From NCBI RefSeq assembly GCF_040712085.1, contig NZ_JBFCVK010000001.1, positions 62,001-126,000 of the forward strand: 64,000 nt of DNA, given 5' to 3'. Origin of the DNA: Aquibaculum sediminis (lineage in GTDB: Bacteria; Pseudomonadota; Alphaproteobacteria; Kiloniellales; DSM-21159). Position 1 is the stretch's first letter. Each line of letters begins with the position of its first letter. The position numbers and the translations under genes are program-made. This document shows, piece by piece, positions 22,418 through 31,963 of this stretch. Under the pieces are notes generated by a model. It did not search any database, had not been told where the DNA came from, and saw only the letters and a list, made by a program, of their open reading frames with translations.

Positions 22418-25400
22418 TGCGAATAAACGAGCTTTCTTTCGACCTCTTTGGACATTTCTCCGCCAAGTCCTTTGATTTCGGTAAAGGCGGACAATCGGAT
22501 TTTCACATCATCCACGGCCCGAACGAGTCCGGCAAAACGACAACCATGGAGGGTTTTCTTCGGCTACTCTATGGTTTCCCGCTTCGCGAGCCATACGACT
22601 TCAAGCACCAACGCAAGAACCTTTGCGTAAGTGGCGTCCTGGAAATGGAGGGCCAGGCAACACGCTTCAAACGCCTGTCGACGCGCGCTGCCAATCTCTT
22701 GGATGCGTCGGGCAAGCCAGTTCCGGAGCAGGCGCTTGCTGCGCACCTCGGGGGCCTCTCTGAGGAGGATTACCGCAGTCTTCTCTGCCTTGACGACGAC
22801 ACCATCGAAAAGGGCGGCGAGGATATAGCCAATGCCCGCGGTGACATCGGGCGCTTGTTGTTCTCTGCAGCGGCCGGCATCTCCGATCTCAACGCGGTGC
22901 TCGAGCAGATTCGAGACGAGACCCAGGCCCTCTACCGCAAGCGAGCAAGCACCACCCGCCTCGCCGAACTGAAGCGGGAGCTGCGCGCGGTCGAGGAGCG
23001 GATTAGAGACACGGATGTGTCAGCCAGCGCCTTGCGCAAGCTGAAGCTCGCCTTTCAAGCGGCGGAACGTGACGAAGCGGCTGCGAGAAAGGAGCGCGAC
23101 ACGCTGCGCCGCCAGAGAGCGGAGGTCGCCGCCCTCAGCCGATCTCTGCCACTCCTTACAGAGCATGACCGCCTGGCGGAGGAAATCGCGGGCTACACCG
23201 ATTATCCGGAACGGATCGACATCAATCCCGAGGATCTCATCACGCTGAAGACGGATCAGGTGAAACTCGAGGCAGAGATTGCCCGACTGAAGAGCGAGGT
23301 TCACGCAGCAGAGACGGAGTTCGCGGAGATCGAGGTGGACGCCGAACAACTGTCGCTCGGTGACGAGTTGGACCGGCTCGATGAACTGCGCAGCCGCATG
23401 ACCACGGCGGGCCTGGATCTTCCGCGCCGCAGACGGACACTCGAAGAGGCCCAATCGGACATGATCCGGACCGCGCGGGAGCTGGGCACGAGCGATGACG
23501 CCTGCCTGAGCGGCCTTGTGCGAACCGCCGTCGATATCGAGACGCTTGAGGAAGCCCGGGACGCCATGCGCGACGCCGCCTCGGCACGCGAGGCGGAGCA
23601 GCGCGAAGTCGCCGCCTTGCAGCAGCAGGTCGAAGATGCGCGGAAAGCATGTGACGCGCTAACGTCCAAGGCACCGCGACAAACCGGTCTGATCGAGCTG
23701 CTCGCCCGATACGAAGTCGATAGCTTGGCGGCGGCCGTTGCGAAAGCACATGCCTCGCTGGCGGGCGCCGAAGAACAGCTCGAGGAAGCGCTGGCAGCGC
23801 TCTCCACTCCAGACGGGGCTTTCACACGAGTGCCTGCCTGCCCGATGGATCCGGCCACAGCGCAGGAGCTCGCCGAGGAGCATACCCGTCTGACGGAAGA
23901 AGCGAACCGGGCCAGCGATGCCCTGACGCGCTATCGCGAAGAGGAAAAGGTCAAATCCAGTCAGATCGCCGAACTCGAGGCGAGCATGGGCGTTGCCGGC
24001 GAGGAAGATGCCGAGGCGGCGCGGAATCTGCGCGACTCCCTGTGGCGAGCCCATCGCGAAACCCTCACCATCGAAAGTGCGGACGCCTTTGAACCGGCGA
24101 TGGCAAGGGTCGACGACATCGCAGCGTCTCGGTTCGGGCATGCACGCGAGCTCGGCCAACTGCGGCAGTTGAAGCAGGCTCACATAGAGGCCGAAACGCG
24201 CGTTGCAAGCGCAGGTGAACATTTGAATGACCTCAAGGCACGCTTGGGTGGACTTGAGGAACGCGCAGCGGAGGTCGCCGAGCCCGTCGGCCTGCGGAAC
24301 ATGACGCCTTCCAACCTGGCGCTGTGGACCGAGAAGCACCGCACAGCGCAAGAAGCCCAGCGAAAGCTCGATCGCCTGACCCGACAACACCGGCCCGTGC
24401 TGGACAAGGCCGATGGGCTGCTGAAGGCACTGGGTCCTTTGCTCGAACTGGAGGCGCCCTCCTTCGACAGTGCCGTGGCCGCCGCGCGGCGTTTGGCGGA
24501 AGAGGAGCGCAAACATCGCGAGGACGTCCGATCGGCCTCGGACAAGTTGACCGGTCTGGAAAGCGATCTGGAGCGCCGCCAGGCCGCGCTTGCACGTCTG
24601 ACTGCCGCTGCACGCCAGGCTGCCACGGCCTGGGCAGAGGCGGTCGAAAGCATGTTCGACGGCGCACTCAATCCCGACGTGCTGAGCAACGCGCTTGGAA
24701 AGCTGCGCGATCTGCGCGAGCAGGATGAGCGGCGACGGCAGGCGGAGCGGCAGGTGTCAGCCATGGAGGCCGATCAACGCCAGTTCACCGAAGCCATGGA
24801 GGAACTGGGCGGCAAGCACGGCATTGCGTGTGATGACCCGCTGGAGACCTTCGCCCAACTGCAAGGCATTGCGGCACGGGCCGCGAGCGACCGGGACCGC
24901 TCGGCCCAGCTTGCCGAGAAGTTCGCAACCGAGTCCAAGCGGCTGCAGCAAGCGCAACGTCAGCGAGAGGACATCGATCGGCACGTTCGCGAATACGGCG
25001 CGCTGTTTCCCGACAGCGTCCACACCAGCACGCTGGATGCCCTGCGCGTAGCTGTCGGAAAGGCGGTCGAGGTCATAGAGGCGCGCAAACACACGGCCAG
25101 CCTCGGCAATCAGATCCTGTCAGAGCTCTCCGTCGCCGACATGGATGCGGCCCGCGAACGCCTCCAGGACACGACCCTTGCGGAACTGAAGGGGCGGGCC
25201 GCTTCACTCGACACGGATCTGGAACGCGCAGAGACACACCTTTCCGAAACGACGGTGGCACGCGCGACCGCAGCGCATGAACTGGCAGCGGTCACCGGCG
25301 ACGCGGACGTGGCCGCCCTCGTCGAGCGCAAAGCAACGCTGCAGCTGCAGATCGAAGAGACGGCCCTTGAGTATCTCGAGCTCGACCTCGGTCTTACCCT

Positions 25401-25842
25401 CGCGGAGGAGGCCATTCGCCGTTACCGCGACAAGCATCGCAGCAAAATGATGGAGGCAACCGAGCGTGCATTCTCCGAACTCACCAACGGCGCCTATGAG
25501 CGTCTGACGACGCAGCCCAAAGACGCTTCGGAAATCCTGCTCGCGATGGATGCAAGCGGCACGGCCAAACAGGTCGGCGACATGTCAAAGGGCACGCGGT
25601 TTCAGCTCTATCTCGCGCTGCGTGCCGCGGCCTACGAACAAATGGTGTCCCAGGGCACTCGCCTGCCCTTCTTCTGCGACGACGTGTTCGAAACCTTCGA
25701 CGAGGACAGGACCCGCGCTGCTTGCATCTTGATGGAACGGATCGGCCGCTCCGGCCAGGCCATCTACCTGACCCACCATCGTCACGTCGTCGAAATTGCG
25801 CGGGAGGTTTGCACCGTCCAACCGACCGTGCACACGCTGTAG
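22417..25842 (+). CDS. SbcC/YhaN-like ATPase with long coiled coils
   Basis: The 1141-residue protein is an SMC/Rad50-type ABC ATPase that pairs with the metallophosphoesterase upstream. Walker A is HGPNESGKTTT near residue 34; the signature-like MSKGTRFQLYLALRAA and Walker B LPFFCDDVFETFDEDR lie in the last 100 residues. Between them are long heptad-rich coils with many Glu, Arg and Ala residues. No clear CxxC zinc hook is seen in the middle, which fits YhaN rather than classical SbcC. The frame is open further upstream (to 22258), but the ATG at 22417 starts the conserved MRINELSFDLFGHF. The pair is next to restriction debris and an integrase remnant. Confidence 0.9.
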   Translation: MRINELSFDLFGHFSAKSFDFGKGGQSDFHIIHGPNESGKTTTMEGFLRLLYGFPLREPYDFKHQRKNLCVSGVLEMEGQATRFKRLSTRAANLLDASGKPVPEQALAAHLGGLSEEDYRSLLCLDDDTIEKGGEDIANARGDIGRLLFSAAAGISDLNAVLEQIRDETQALYRKRASTTRLAELKRELRAVEERIRDTDVSASALRKLKLAFQAAERDEAAARKERDTLRRQRAEVAALSRSLPLLTEHDRLAEEIAGYTDYPERIDINPEDLITLKTDQVKLEAEIARLKSEVHAAETEFAEIEVDAEQLSLGDELDRLDELRSRMTTAGLDLPRRRRTLEEAQSDMIRTARELGTSDDACLSGLVRTAVDIETLEEARDAMRDAASAREAEQREVAALQQQVEDARKACDALTSKAPRQTGLIELLARYEVDSLAAAVAKAHASLAGAEEQLEEALAALSTPDGAFTRVPACPMDPATAQELAEEHTRLTEEANRASDALTRYREEEKVKSSQIAELEASMGVAGEEDAEAARNLRDSLWRAHRETLTIESADAFEPAMARVDDIAASRFGHARELGQLRQLKQAHIEAETRVASAGEHLNDLKARLGGLEERAAEVAEPVGLRNMTPSNLALWTEKHRTAQEAQRKLDRLTRQHRPVLDKADGLLKALGPLLELEAPSFDSAVAAARRLAEEERKHREDVRSASDKLTGLESDLERRQAALARLTAAARQAATAWAEAVESMFDGALNPDVLSNALGKLRDLREQDERRRQAERQVSAMEADQRQFTEAMEELGGKHGIACDDPLETFAQLQGIAARAASDRDRSAQLAEKFATESKRLQQAQRQREDIDRHVREYGALFPDSVHTSTLDALRVAVGKAVEVIEARKHTASLGNQILSELSVADMDAARERLQDTTLAELKGRAASLDTDLERAETHLSETTVARATAAHELAAVTGDADVAALVERKATLQLQIEETALEYLELDLGLTLAEEAIRRYRDKHRSKMMEATERAFSELTNGAYERLTTQPKDASEILLAMDASGTAKQVGDMSKGTRFQLYLALRAAAYEQMVSQGTRLPFFCDDVFETFDEDRTRAACILMERIGRSGQAIYLTHHRHVVEIAREVCTVQPTVHTL

Positions 25843-25879
25843 CTCTCAGCGAGCCTACAGGCAGCGCCCCGCACGCCCT

Positions 25880-26023
25880 TCACCCATGCCTCATATACTG
25901 CCACTCCGGCGGCGTGCGGTGATTGTGGAAGTGGTTGCCGAGCAGGTCCCACTCCCACTCCTAGCGGCAGCTTTTGGAGAAGGGAGGCGTGCCTTTCTTG
26001 TAGAAGATCGACAAGCGCTCGAG
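25880..26023 (-). pseudogene. Possible short decayed coding stretch
   Basis: On the minus strand one frame reads LERLSIFYKKGTPPFSKSCR, a stop, then EWEWDLLGNHFHNHRTPPEW and a final YMRHG before TGA. Aromatic and charged residues are spread as in a real protein tail, and the internal stop suggests a decayed gene. I do not recognise the family. It overlaps the 5' side of the integrase remnant on the other strand. It could also be chance. Confidence 0.2.
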
Positions 26024-26054
26024 GTCGGTTCATCACCTCAAGGAAGCCAACGCG

Positions 26055-26642
26055 ATGGCCGAGGCAGATGGACGCAATGCGCGCGACTTTCTCGAATGGC
26101 GCGACCTGCGCAATCTCAGCCTCGCGCTTCGCCTTGAGGGCAAACGGGCGAAGTGGCTGCTGCGCTACAAACGCCAACCGCAACACTCTCTCTGGCGCAA
26201 CCCAGCTTTCGAGCAGGTCAATGACACCCACCTCATTGACCTGAAGCGGGCCGACATCGAGCGAGTGCGCGATCACATCCTGACGCACAGCGGTGGAACG
26301 CGCTCAAATCGTGCGGTGGCCTATATTCGCAGCGCCTTCAACTGGGCGTCGCGCCATCACTCGGCCCGGAGCGGGTTGAGGGACACGGCTCCATGGTGGA
26401 CGATGGTTGGCGAGATTCACCACGAGCAGCCGCGAGAGACCTATCTGACGATCAAGCAGGTGGGGCGCCTGCTCGCGGTTGCGGAAGCCAATCCCAGACA
26501 GGGTCGTGCGCTTCAATGCGAAAGGGCCCGCGGGACTGCTGGACTGCAATGCGCCCGGCGCTGGTCGAGCGGCTCAATGATGAGCAGCGTCGCGCGCTGC
26601 CTCTACGAAAGGTTCGGTGTTGAGGTGGGCGAATCACCGTGA
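26055..26642 (+). pseudogene. Phage-type integrase remnant
   Basis: The 195-residue frame resembles the core-binding part of a tyrosine recombinase: FEQVNDTHLIDLKRADIERV, SNRAVAYIRSAFNWASRHH, then YLTIKQVGRLLAVAEA, where the catalytic domain should begin. After that the frame degenerates and no R...HxxR...Y catalytic set is found, so it is inactive. The same frame can be read back to a TAG near 26000, so the N-terminus is lost as well. It lies just behind the SbcD/SbcC-like pair and marks an old integration event at the edge of the island. Confidence 0.6.
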
Positions 26643-26679
26643 GACGCGAACTTGGAACCATGAGGTTCAACCGTTTGGA

Positions 26680-26726
26680 AACCGGGGCAGCCATCTGCTT
26701 ATCTGGCTCTGACGCCTGCCCCGGTT
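26680..26726. terminator. Strong inverted repeat, possible terminator
   Basis: AACCGGGGCAG at 26680-26690 and CTGCCCCGGTT at 26716-26726 form a perfect 11-base stem with a 25-base loop. On the plus strand CTTTG follows, only a weak U tract. It lies between the integrase remnant and the end of tctC, so it may end transcription of the tct operon, or be part of a mobile-element end. Confidence 0.5.
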
Positions 26727-26839
26727 CTTTGTATTCGTGCGCGGAGGTACTATCCGCTGTTGGCTCATGACTAGCTGAGTATTAGGCGAGCTTCGGAAGG
26801 AAACCTCTGTAAAGCTCGGCTATGCGGAAGCAAGAAGCC

Positions 26840-27823
26840 TTACAAACCGGCAGCTTCAGCGGCCTCGCCGAAGGATTCGTGCTTGTTCTGAAGCCAGTCG
26901 CCGAATTCCTCACCGAACAATGCATAGATTTCCGTGCCGGTTCTTTTCATGTGATCAATGAAATCGGGATCCTCGGTCGTTCTGCGGCAAGCATCCACCA
27001 GCACGTTCATCGCTTCCGCTGAGGTACCCTTAGGTGCTCCGATTCCACGGAACGAGCCGATATCAACCCTGTAGTCTTCGTCAGTGGCCAGTGGCACCCC
27101 GTCGAGTCCTGCTTTCGGATCGTCGGTAAAGACAGTCAGCACATCCAGGCGACCATCCTTGTGCCAGGGCGTGACCTCTGCCTTGTCGGCGATGGCGACG
27201 TCGATGTGTTTGCCGTAGGCGGCGGTCAGCGCCGGACCAGAACCTTTGTGCGGCATAAAGCGAATATCGATGTCCGCCTGAGTGGCGAAGGCAGCGCCAG
27301 TCAGATGAGTGTTGCTGCCAGGTCCGGCAGTGCCGAACACCAATTCACCTGGTTCGGCCTTTGCCTTTTCAACAAGAGCGGCCAGAGAGTCGATGCCACT
27401 TTCTGGATGAACTGCAAAAACCGCCGGCGGGGCGGAGAGCAGGCAGATCGGCTTGAAGTCTTCGTAGCTGACGGGATAGCCATCAATGGTATGCGGTCCG
27501 GCGGCCAGCGTCGTCACGATCATGGTAATGAAATGCCCGTCGGCGTCGGCGTTCGCACCGTAGGAGAAGCCTACGGCGCCGCTTCCCCCCGTACGATTGC
27601 TGACGAATATGTCGGCCCCCAAATGGGGTTCGGCATACTCCGCAAAGATTCGGCCGACTTGGTCGGTGCCACCGCCCTGTGCGAAGGGAATGACGAGTTC
27701 GACGGGCTTTGAAGGGAAACCTTCCGCATTGGCAGCTGTGGCAGCAAGGCTGCCGACAATACCAAAGCCGAGGGCCGCCAGCGCGGCTACGTAGTTGCTG
27801 TGCGTCTTGTACATGAATGTCAT
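26840..27823 (-). CDS. tctC: Tripartite tricarboxylate transporter binding protein
   Basis: TctC/Bug proteins are periplasmic and bind carboxylates for the TctAB membrane pair. The 327-residue product has a signal peptide (charged MTFMYKTHSNY, hydrophobic core, cleavage after AANA). The mature part has the family start FPSKPVELVIPFAQGGGTD, then FVSNRTGGSGAVGFSYGANA, LVFGTAGPGSNTHLTG and RFMPHKGSGPALTAAYG. The length is normal. It is the last gene of the order tauD-tctB-tctA-tctC, 16 bases after tctA. Its ligand is unknown. The following hairpin at 26680 may end the operon. Confidence 0.93.
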   Translation of the reverse strand: MTFMYKTHSNYVAALAALGFGIVGSLAATAANAEGFPSKPVELVIPFAQGGGTDQVGRIFAEYAEPHLGADIFVSNRTGGSGAVGFSYGANADADGHFITMIVTTLAAGPHTIDGYPVSYEDFKPICLLSAPPAVFAVHPESGIDSLAALVEKAKAEPGELVFGTAGPGSNTHLTGAAFATQADIDIRFMPHKGSGPALTAAYGKHIDVAIADKAEVTPWHKDGRLDVLTVFTDDPKAGLDGVPLATDEDYRVDIGSFRGIGAPKGTSAEAMNVLVDACRRTTEDPDFIDHMKRTGTEIYALFGEEFGDWLQNKHESFGEAAEAAGL

Positions 27824-27839
27824 TGGATTCCTCCCTATT

Positions 27840-29315
27840 TTAAGACGTCTTGACGGATTTCAGGCGCCGAAGGCCCTTGATCGCCAGGGGGGCGACAAAC
27901 GGCGCGATGGCCAACAGCCATATGACGCTGCTGATCGGGGTTAAGAGTGCCCACCAATCGTTGCCCACGATGATAAGTGAGCGGGCGAGCTCTCCCTCCA
28001 CCATCGGGCCGAGGATGAGGCCGATGATGAGCGGGGCACGCGGGATTCCGGTCTTGACCATGATGTAGCCGACCATGCCCGCGGCGAACATAATCAGCAC
28101 ATCCACGGGGTTGTTGCGCATGGCATAGGCGCCCACCACACACAGCAGCAGTATCGTTGGCGTAAGGATGCTCTCGGGAACCTGCAAAACCCTGGCGAAT
28201 AGCTTCGCCCCGGATAGGCCGAACGCCAACAGCAGGAGGTTAGCAATGAAGACCCCGGCAAAGATCTGGTAGACCAGCGGCGCGTTGCTGTGCAGCAGAA
28301 GAGGGCCGGGCTGCAGCCCGTGTGTCATGAACGTGCCCAGCATGATAGCCGTCACCGCGCCGCCCGGAATGCCCAGCGTCAGCAGCGGGATGAGCGAACC
28401 GCCAGTACCCGCATTGTTCGCCGATTCGGCGCAGGCAATGCCTTCTGCGGAGCCGGTGCCAAACCTCTTGGGGTTACGCGACATGTGTTTGCCTTGGCTG
28501 TAGCCGACGATGGCGGCAATATCGCTGCCAGCCCCCGGAACTGCGCCAACAATGGTGCCGATGACGCCAGAGCGGAGCTGCGCTGGCAGGATGCTGGCGA
28601 GTACGCTGCGCCCGGGAATGATCCGGTTGACGCGCAGAACCCGACGCGGCGCGCGACCAATGCGCTCGATGCTCAGCAAGGTCTCGGGAACTGCGAACAG
28701 CCCAATAGTAATGGGAATGAAGGAGATTCCCCCCATCAGCAGCACATAGCCGAAATGATAGCGCGAGACACCGTAGGTCTCGTCGATACCGATACTGGCC
28801 AGAAACAGGCCGATGAAGCCGGCGAAAAGTCCCTTCAGGAAAGATCCGCCTGACAGCGCTGCCATTGCCGTTAACGCGAACACCACCAGGGCCAGGTACT
28901 CGCGCGGCCCAAACGCCAGCGCGAACTCAGCGATTGGATAGGACAACAGCATGAGGGCAGTGGCGCTAAGCACACCACCAAGAAAGGAGGAGAGCGTCGC
29001 TATGCCAAGCGCAATGCCTGGTTTTCCTTGGCGTGACATAGCGTAGCCGTCAAGTGTCGTCGCCACTGCTCCTGGTGTGCCGGGGATGCCCAGGAGGATG
29101 GCTGACAGCGATCCGCCGTAGACTGCGCCACAATAAACGCCAATGAGACTGAGTATGCCGCTCAGAGGCTCCATCGTGAAGGTCAACGGGCTCAAAAGGG
29201 CCACGCCCATGGTGGCTGAAATTCCCGGCATCGCACCTGCGACAATACCGAGCGCCACAGCGCCCGACAGCAGCAGCAGTAGCCGAATCTCCAGGACGAT
29301 GGAGAAACCTTCCAT
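27840..29315 (-). CDS. tctA: Tripartite tricarboxylate transporter large permease
   Basis: TctA is the main ion-coupled permease of the TTT system, with about ten to twelve membrane segments. The 491-residue protein shows the two family glycine/proline motifs: GIVAGAMPGISATMGVALL near the N-terminus and VIGTIVGAVPGAGSDIAAI in the second half, plus KRFGTGSAEGIACAESANNA. The start is uncertain: ATG at 29315 gives the usual N-terminus, while a GTG at 29327 overlaps the tctB stop as GTGA and has GGGGGG about 10 bases upstream. Either way it is tightly coupled to tctB. Confidence 0.93.
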   Translation of the reverse strand: MEGFSIVLEIRLLLLLSGAVALGIVAGAMPGISATMGVALLSPLTFTMEPLSGILSLIGVYCGAVYGGSLSAILLGIPGTPGAVATTLDGYAMSRQGKPGIALGIATLSSFLGGVLSATALMLLSYPIAEFALAFGPREYLALVVFALTAMAALSGGSFLKGLFAGFIGLFLASIGIDETYGVSRYHFGYVLLMGGISFIPITIGLFAVPETLLSIERIGRAPRRVLRVNRIIPGRSVLASILPAQLRSGVIGTIVGAVPGAGSDIAAIVGYSQGKHMSRNPKRFGTGSAEGIACAESANNAGTGGSLIPLLTLGIPGGAVTAIMLGTFMTHGLQPGPLLLHSNAPLVYQIFAGVFIANLLLLAFGLSGAKLFARVLQVPESILTPTILLLCVVGAYAMRNNPVDVLIMFAAGMVGYIMVKTGIPRAPLIIGLILGPMVEGELARSLIIVGNDWWALLTPISSVIWLLAIAPFVAPLAIKGLRRLKSVKTS

Positions 29316-29323
29316 CAGCAGGC

Positions 29324-30811
29324 TCACGGCAGGAGTCCCCCCAGCAAGCTGGATGTTGGCAAGACGACGCTGAAAACCTTGCTGAACAGCAGATAGATTC
29401 CGATGCTGAGAAAGGCGGACACTGCGACAGAGAGTGCCGCCTTTGCCGGTGTAAGCTTTGGCCACAGCAGCAGTGTGAGCGTAGCTACATAGAGAATGGC
29501 AGACACGACAAAACCCAATTTCGACAGCGCGACGGGAAAGATCGCGAGCCCAGCGATTGCCATGACGAGGCCGACAAGCTTGCCGCCGGGCCGGCTGTCT
29601 CGGACGCCTGCCTTAAAGCCGATCTGTTGGAGACAGCTCTGTTGTGTCTCGACGATGCCCTTCATGTCTTCACGAGACAAGAAACACCAAGGGCGGGCTG
29701 ACATGTCGGAGTGATCGGGGTGCAACAATGCGTCGCTCGCTTCCGCGAACGCCATGGCGAGGCGAGTTTTCTTCCCGCTGGCCATGTCGGCCGGAACCAT
29801 TAACGCCGCCCAGTGACCGGACACGATCGGCCCGCCGCATTCGGAGACGGAAGAAAAATCAGAAGTGCCGGCCGGCTTCCACTGCGGTTCGGAGAAGATA
29901 CCGATGCAACGCACCTGCCCGGTGGAAATCGCCTGTCGCACCCGCGAATAGCAGAGCACGGCGGCATCGATGTCCCCGCTCACCAACGCGGCGACCAGGG
30001 CCGAAACGTCAGCGCGGTAGCTTGGCTGGAACTCCAGCCCCTGGGCGTTGGCCAGCCAAGTATCAACGGAATGGTCGATATCCTGATGATGACCAAAGCC
30101 TAGCCTGACAGGCCGGTCCTCGTGCTGCATATCTCCCGGCTTCTGCCAGAGGCTACCGTGACGGACTACGAGAACATCGGGGTCAAAGAACAAGCCACCT
30201 ACCGGCTCCATTCGCCCTTCGCAAAAGGCGGCGGCATGAAAGTTTGGCAGAGTGGTCATATCGGACGAGACCACAGTGAGCGCATCACCGCGTCGTCCGG
30301 CGCGCATCCCCTTCCAGAGCGCAGAGAAGCGCCCTTCCCCATCCTTTGTGACCACGCAGATCCGGATGCCCAGCTTGTGCGCCATAAAAGCAGCGACCTG
30401 GCGCAGCCGCAGGTCCTCCTGCAAACCGGGCTGGAAGGGCGCGTAAAGCGGAAGTTCCCGGACCGCCAGCGCCTTGACGATCAATACCGAAGCTATGGCC
30501 AGCAACCCGATGAGAGCGAAGACCGGATAGGCGCCGGGACCGATGGTGTCGCCCCGCCAAATATCCAGCGACAAGCCGTGCCATAGCAGCCCGGCTGTCA
30601 CCACCCAGACCATTCCCAGGAAAATCAGCTCAAGCCCGATCCGGCCGCGCTCCAGCTCAAACGGGAAATCGTCATGCTCCCGCCGCACCGCGCCCTCCTC
30701 TTCCCCCTTCGTGACTGCATAGGTCGCGGGCATGCCCTGTTCCGTCAGCTCGACCTCCTCGAGGGTTCTGCAACGGCGTAGCTCTGCTTCCGGGGGACTG
30801 TTCTCTGTCAT
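29324..30811 (-). CDS. tctB: TctB-like small permease with inserted Bug-like binding domain
   Basis: Normal TctB is about 150-180 residues with four or five membrane segments; this one has 495. Segments at about 60-80 and 95-115 (with the TctB-like GPGAYPVFALIG) and at 412-430, 433-451 and 458-487 match TctB halves. Between them, about residues 130-400 look like a Bug/TctC periplasmic domain: LRQVAAFMAHKLGIRICVV at its start, DPDVLVVRHGS, LGFGHH, then ALVSGDIDAAVLCYSRVRQA, GQVRCIGIFSEPQW and SVSECGG, in the order seen in TctC. The insert would face the periplasm or cytoplasm depending on topology. The frame is open throughout. A separate tctC also exists in this operon. Confidence 0.8.
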   Translation of the reverse strand: MTENSPPEAELRRCRTLEEVELTEQGMPATYAVTKGEEEGAVRREHDDFPFELERGRIGLELIFLGMVWVVTAGLLWHGLSLDIWRGDTIGPGAYPVFALIGLLAIASVLIVKALAVRELPLYAPFQPGLQEDLRLRQVAAFMAHKLGIRICVVTKDGEGRFSALWKGMRAGRRGDALTVVSSDMTTLPNFHAAAFCEGRMEPVGGLFFDPDVLVVRHGSLWQKPGDMQHEDRPVRLGFGHHQDIDHSVDTWLANAQGLEFQPSYRADVSALVAALVSGDIDAAVLCYSRVRQAISTGQVRCIGIFSEPQWKPAGTSDFSSVSECGGPIVSGHWAALMVPADMASGKKTRLAMAFAEASDALLHPDHSDMSARPWCFLSREDMKGIVETQQSCLQQIGFKAGVRDSRPGGKLVGLVMAIAGLAIFPVALSKLGFVVSAILYVATLTLLLWPKLTPAKAALSVAVSAFLSIGIYLLFSKVFSVVLPTSSLLGGLLP

Positions 30812-30997
30812 CTTAGTTCGTCCCGAAGGGCTCCTGTCGCCCTTTCCTGCCGGCGGTGCCTACTGCCCTGACGGATCATGGCTTCTCCGCATGGGCTGGT
30901 GGTGTCGCAGCCCGGAAGGGGACATTCTCCCATCTCAGTCAGGCGCATCCGCAAAAACGGCCACTGCAGCTGTGGCGAGATCCCCCCACTCACCACT

Positions 30998-31918
30998 TCA
31001 GGAGACAGCTGCAACCGCCCGATCCATCGCGGCTCGATCCCCACCAGTTTGCAGCCTCTCGAACGGACGTCCGGTCTCTTCCTCCCCTTCCAGGGAGCAG
31101 CGAAACATCACGCGAGGTTGGGTCTGGTCGAAATCGCCCAGCGCGACATGGCTTGTGCAGCGGTTGTCCCACATCACCACGTCGCCCAGGCGCCAGCGAT
31201 GGCGAAAGACAAATTCTGGGCAGGTCGCGTGCTCGTTCAGCATGTCGATCAAATAGCGGCTCTCTTCGTCGCTCATGTCGACAAAGCCGCGCACCCGCTC
31301 GCCAACCAGGTAGGATTTTCGCTTCGTCTCCGGATGAATGCGGATGACCGGATGGATCATTGGCGGATTGCGGCGCTTCATCTCGGCGATGACGTCAGGT
31401 GAACGCTGTTCCAGCCCGCGGATCAGCGTCACGTCGTGAATTACTTCCAGTCCTTCCAGCAGTTGCTGGATACGCGGACTCAAAGTTTCGTAAGCGAGAT
31501 AGAGGTTCGCCCACATGGTATCGCCACCCACCATAGGCTTTTCCTTGCAGTGCAAGATGGCGCCCTTCGCAGGACGTGGGGTATAGGTGAGGTCGGTGTG
31601 CCAGTTCCGGCCTGAATTATGAGTTCCGGATTTCTTGCCGCGCACCACCTTGTTCGACAGTACCAGGATCTCCCGGTGATCGGGATGCAGCGTAGCGGGC
31701 GCTTGCGATTCCTGCGGATCAAGCTTTCCGAAGTTTCGCGAGAAGGCGATCTGTTCCTCGGGTGACAGATCCTGGTCTGGAAACACCAGTACCAGATGCT
31801 TCAGCCAAGCCTCCTGCACGGTGGCCAGTTCGTCCGGATCCAGCGGCTTGCTGAGATCTAGACCACGCACTTCCGCGCCTGCGGCAAACCCGAGGGGAAT
31901 GATCTCAATTAGGCTCAT
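30998..31918 (-). CDS. TauD/TfdA-family Fe(II)/2-oxoglutarate dioxygenase
   Basis: This cytosolic oxygenase couples 2-oxoglutarate decarboxylation to hydroxylation of a substrate, as in taurine or 2,4-D breakdown. The 306-residue protein keeps the metal triad: NWHTDLTY (H-x-D) and CTSHVAL with the distal His, plus the 2-oxoglutarate Arg in QPRVMFRCSL. The N-terminal LDLSKPLDPDELATVQEAW and VFPDQDLSPEEQIAFSRNFG are family typical. I chose the ATG at 31918 (GGAAGG upstream) over a GTG at 31924. It leads the tct operon, so its substrate is probably the imported compound; which one is unknown. Confidence 0.88.
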   Translation of the reverse strand: MSLIEIIPLGFAAGAEVRGLDLSKPLDPDELATVQEAWLKHLVLVFPDQDLSPEEQIAFSRNFGKLDPQESQAPATLHPDHREILVLSNKVVRGKKSGTHNSGRNWHTDLTYTPRPAKGAILHCKEKPMVGGDTMWANLYLAYETLSPRIQQLLEGLEVIHDVTLIRGLEQRSPDVIAEMKRRNPPMIHPVIRIHPETKRKSYLVGERVRGFVDMSDEESRYLIDMLNEHATCPEFVFRHRWRLGDVVMWDNRCTSHVALGDFDQTQPRVMFRCSLEGEEETGRPFERLQTGGDRAAMDRAVAAVS

Positions 31919-31963
31919 TTCCACCCTTCCATCCGTGTGCTGTTATGCTTGAAAAAAGGTAAT

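Noticed and set aside
26640..26840. tRNA gene as an attachment site for the integrase
   Set aside because: No cloverleaf-like arms or TTCGAATC-type T-loop were found around the integrase remnant; the only structure is the long hairpin.
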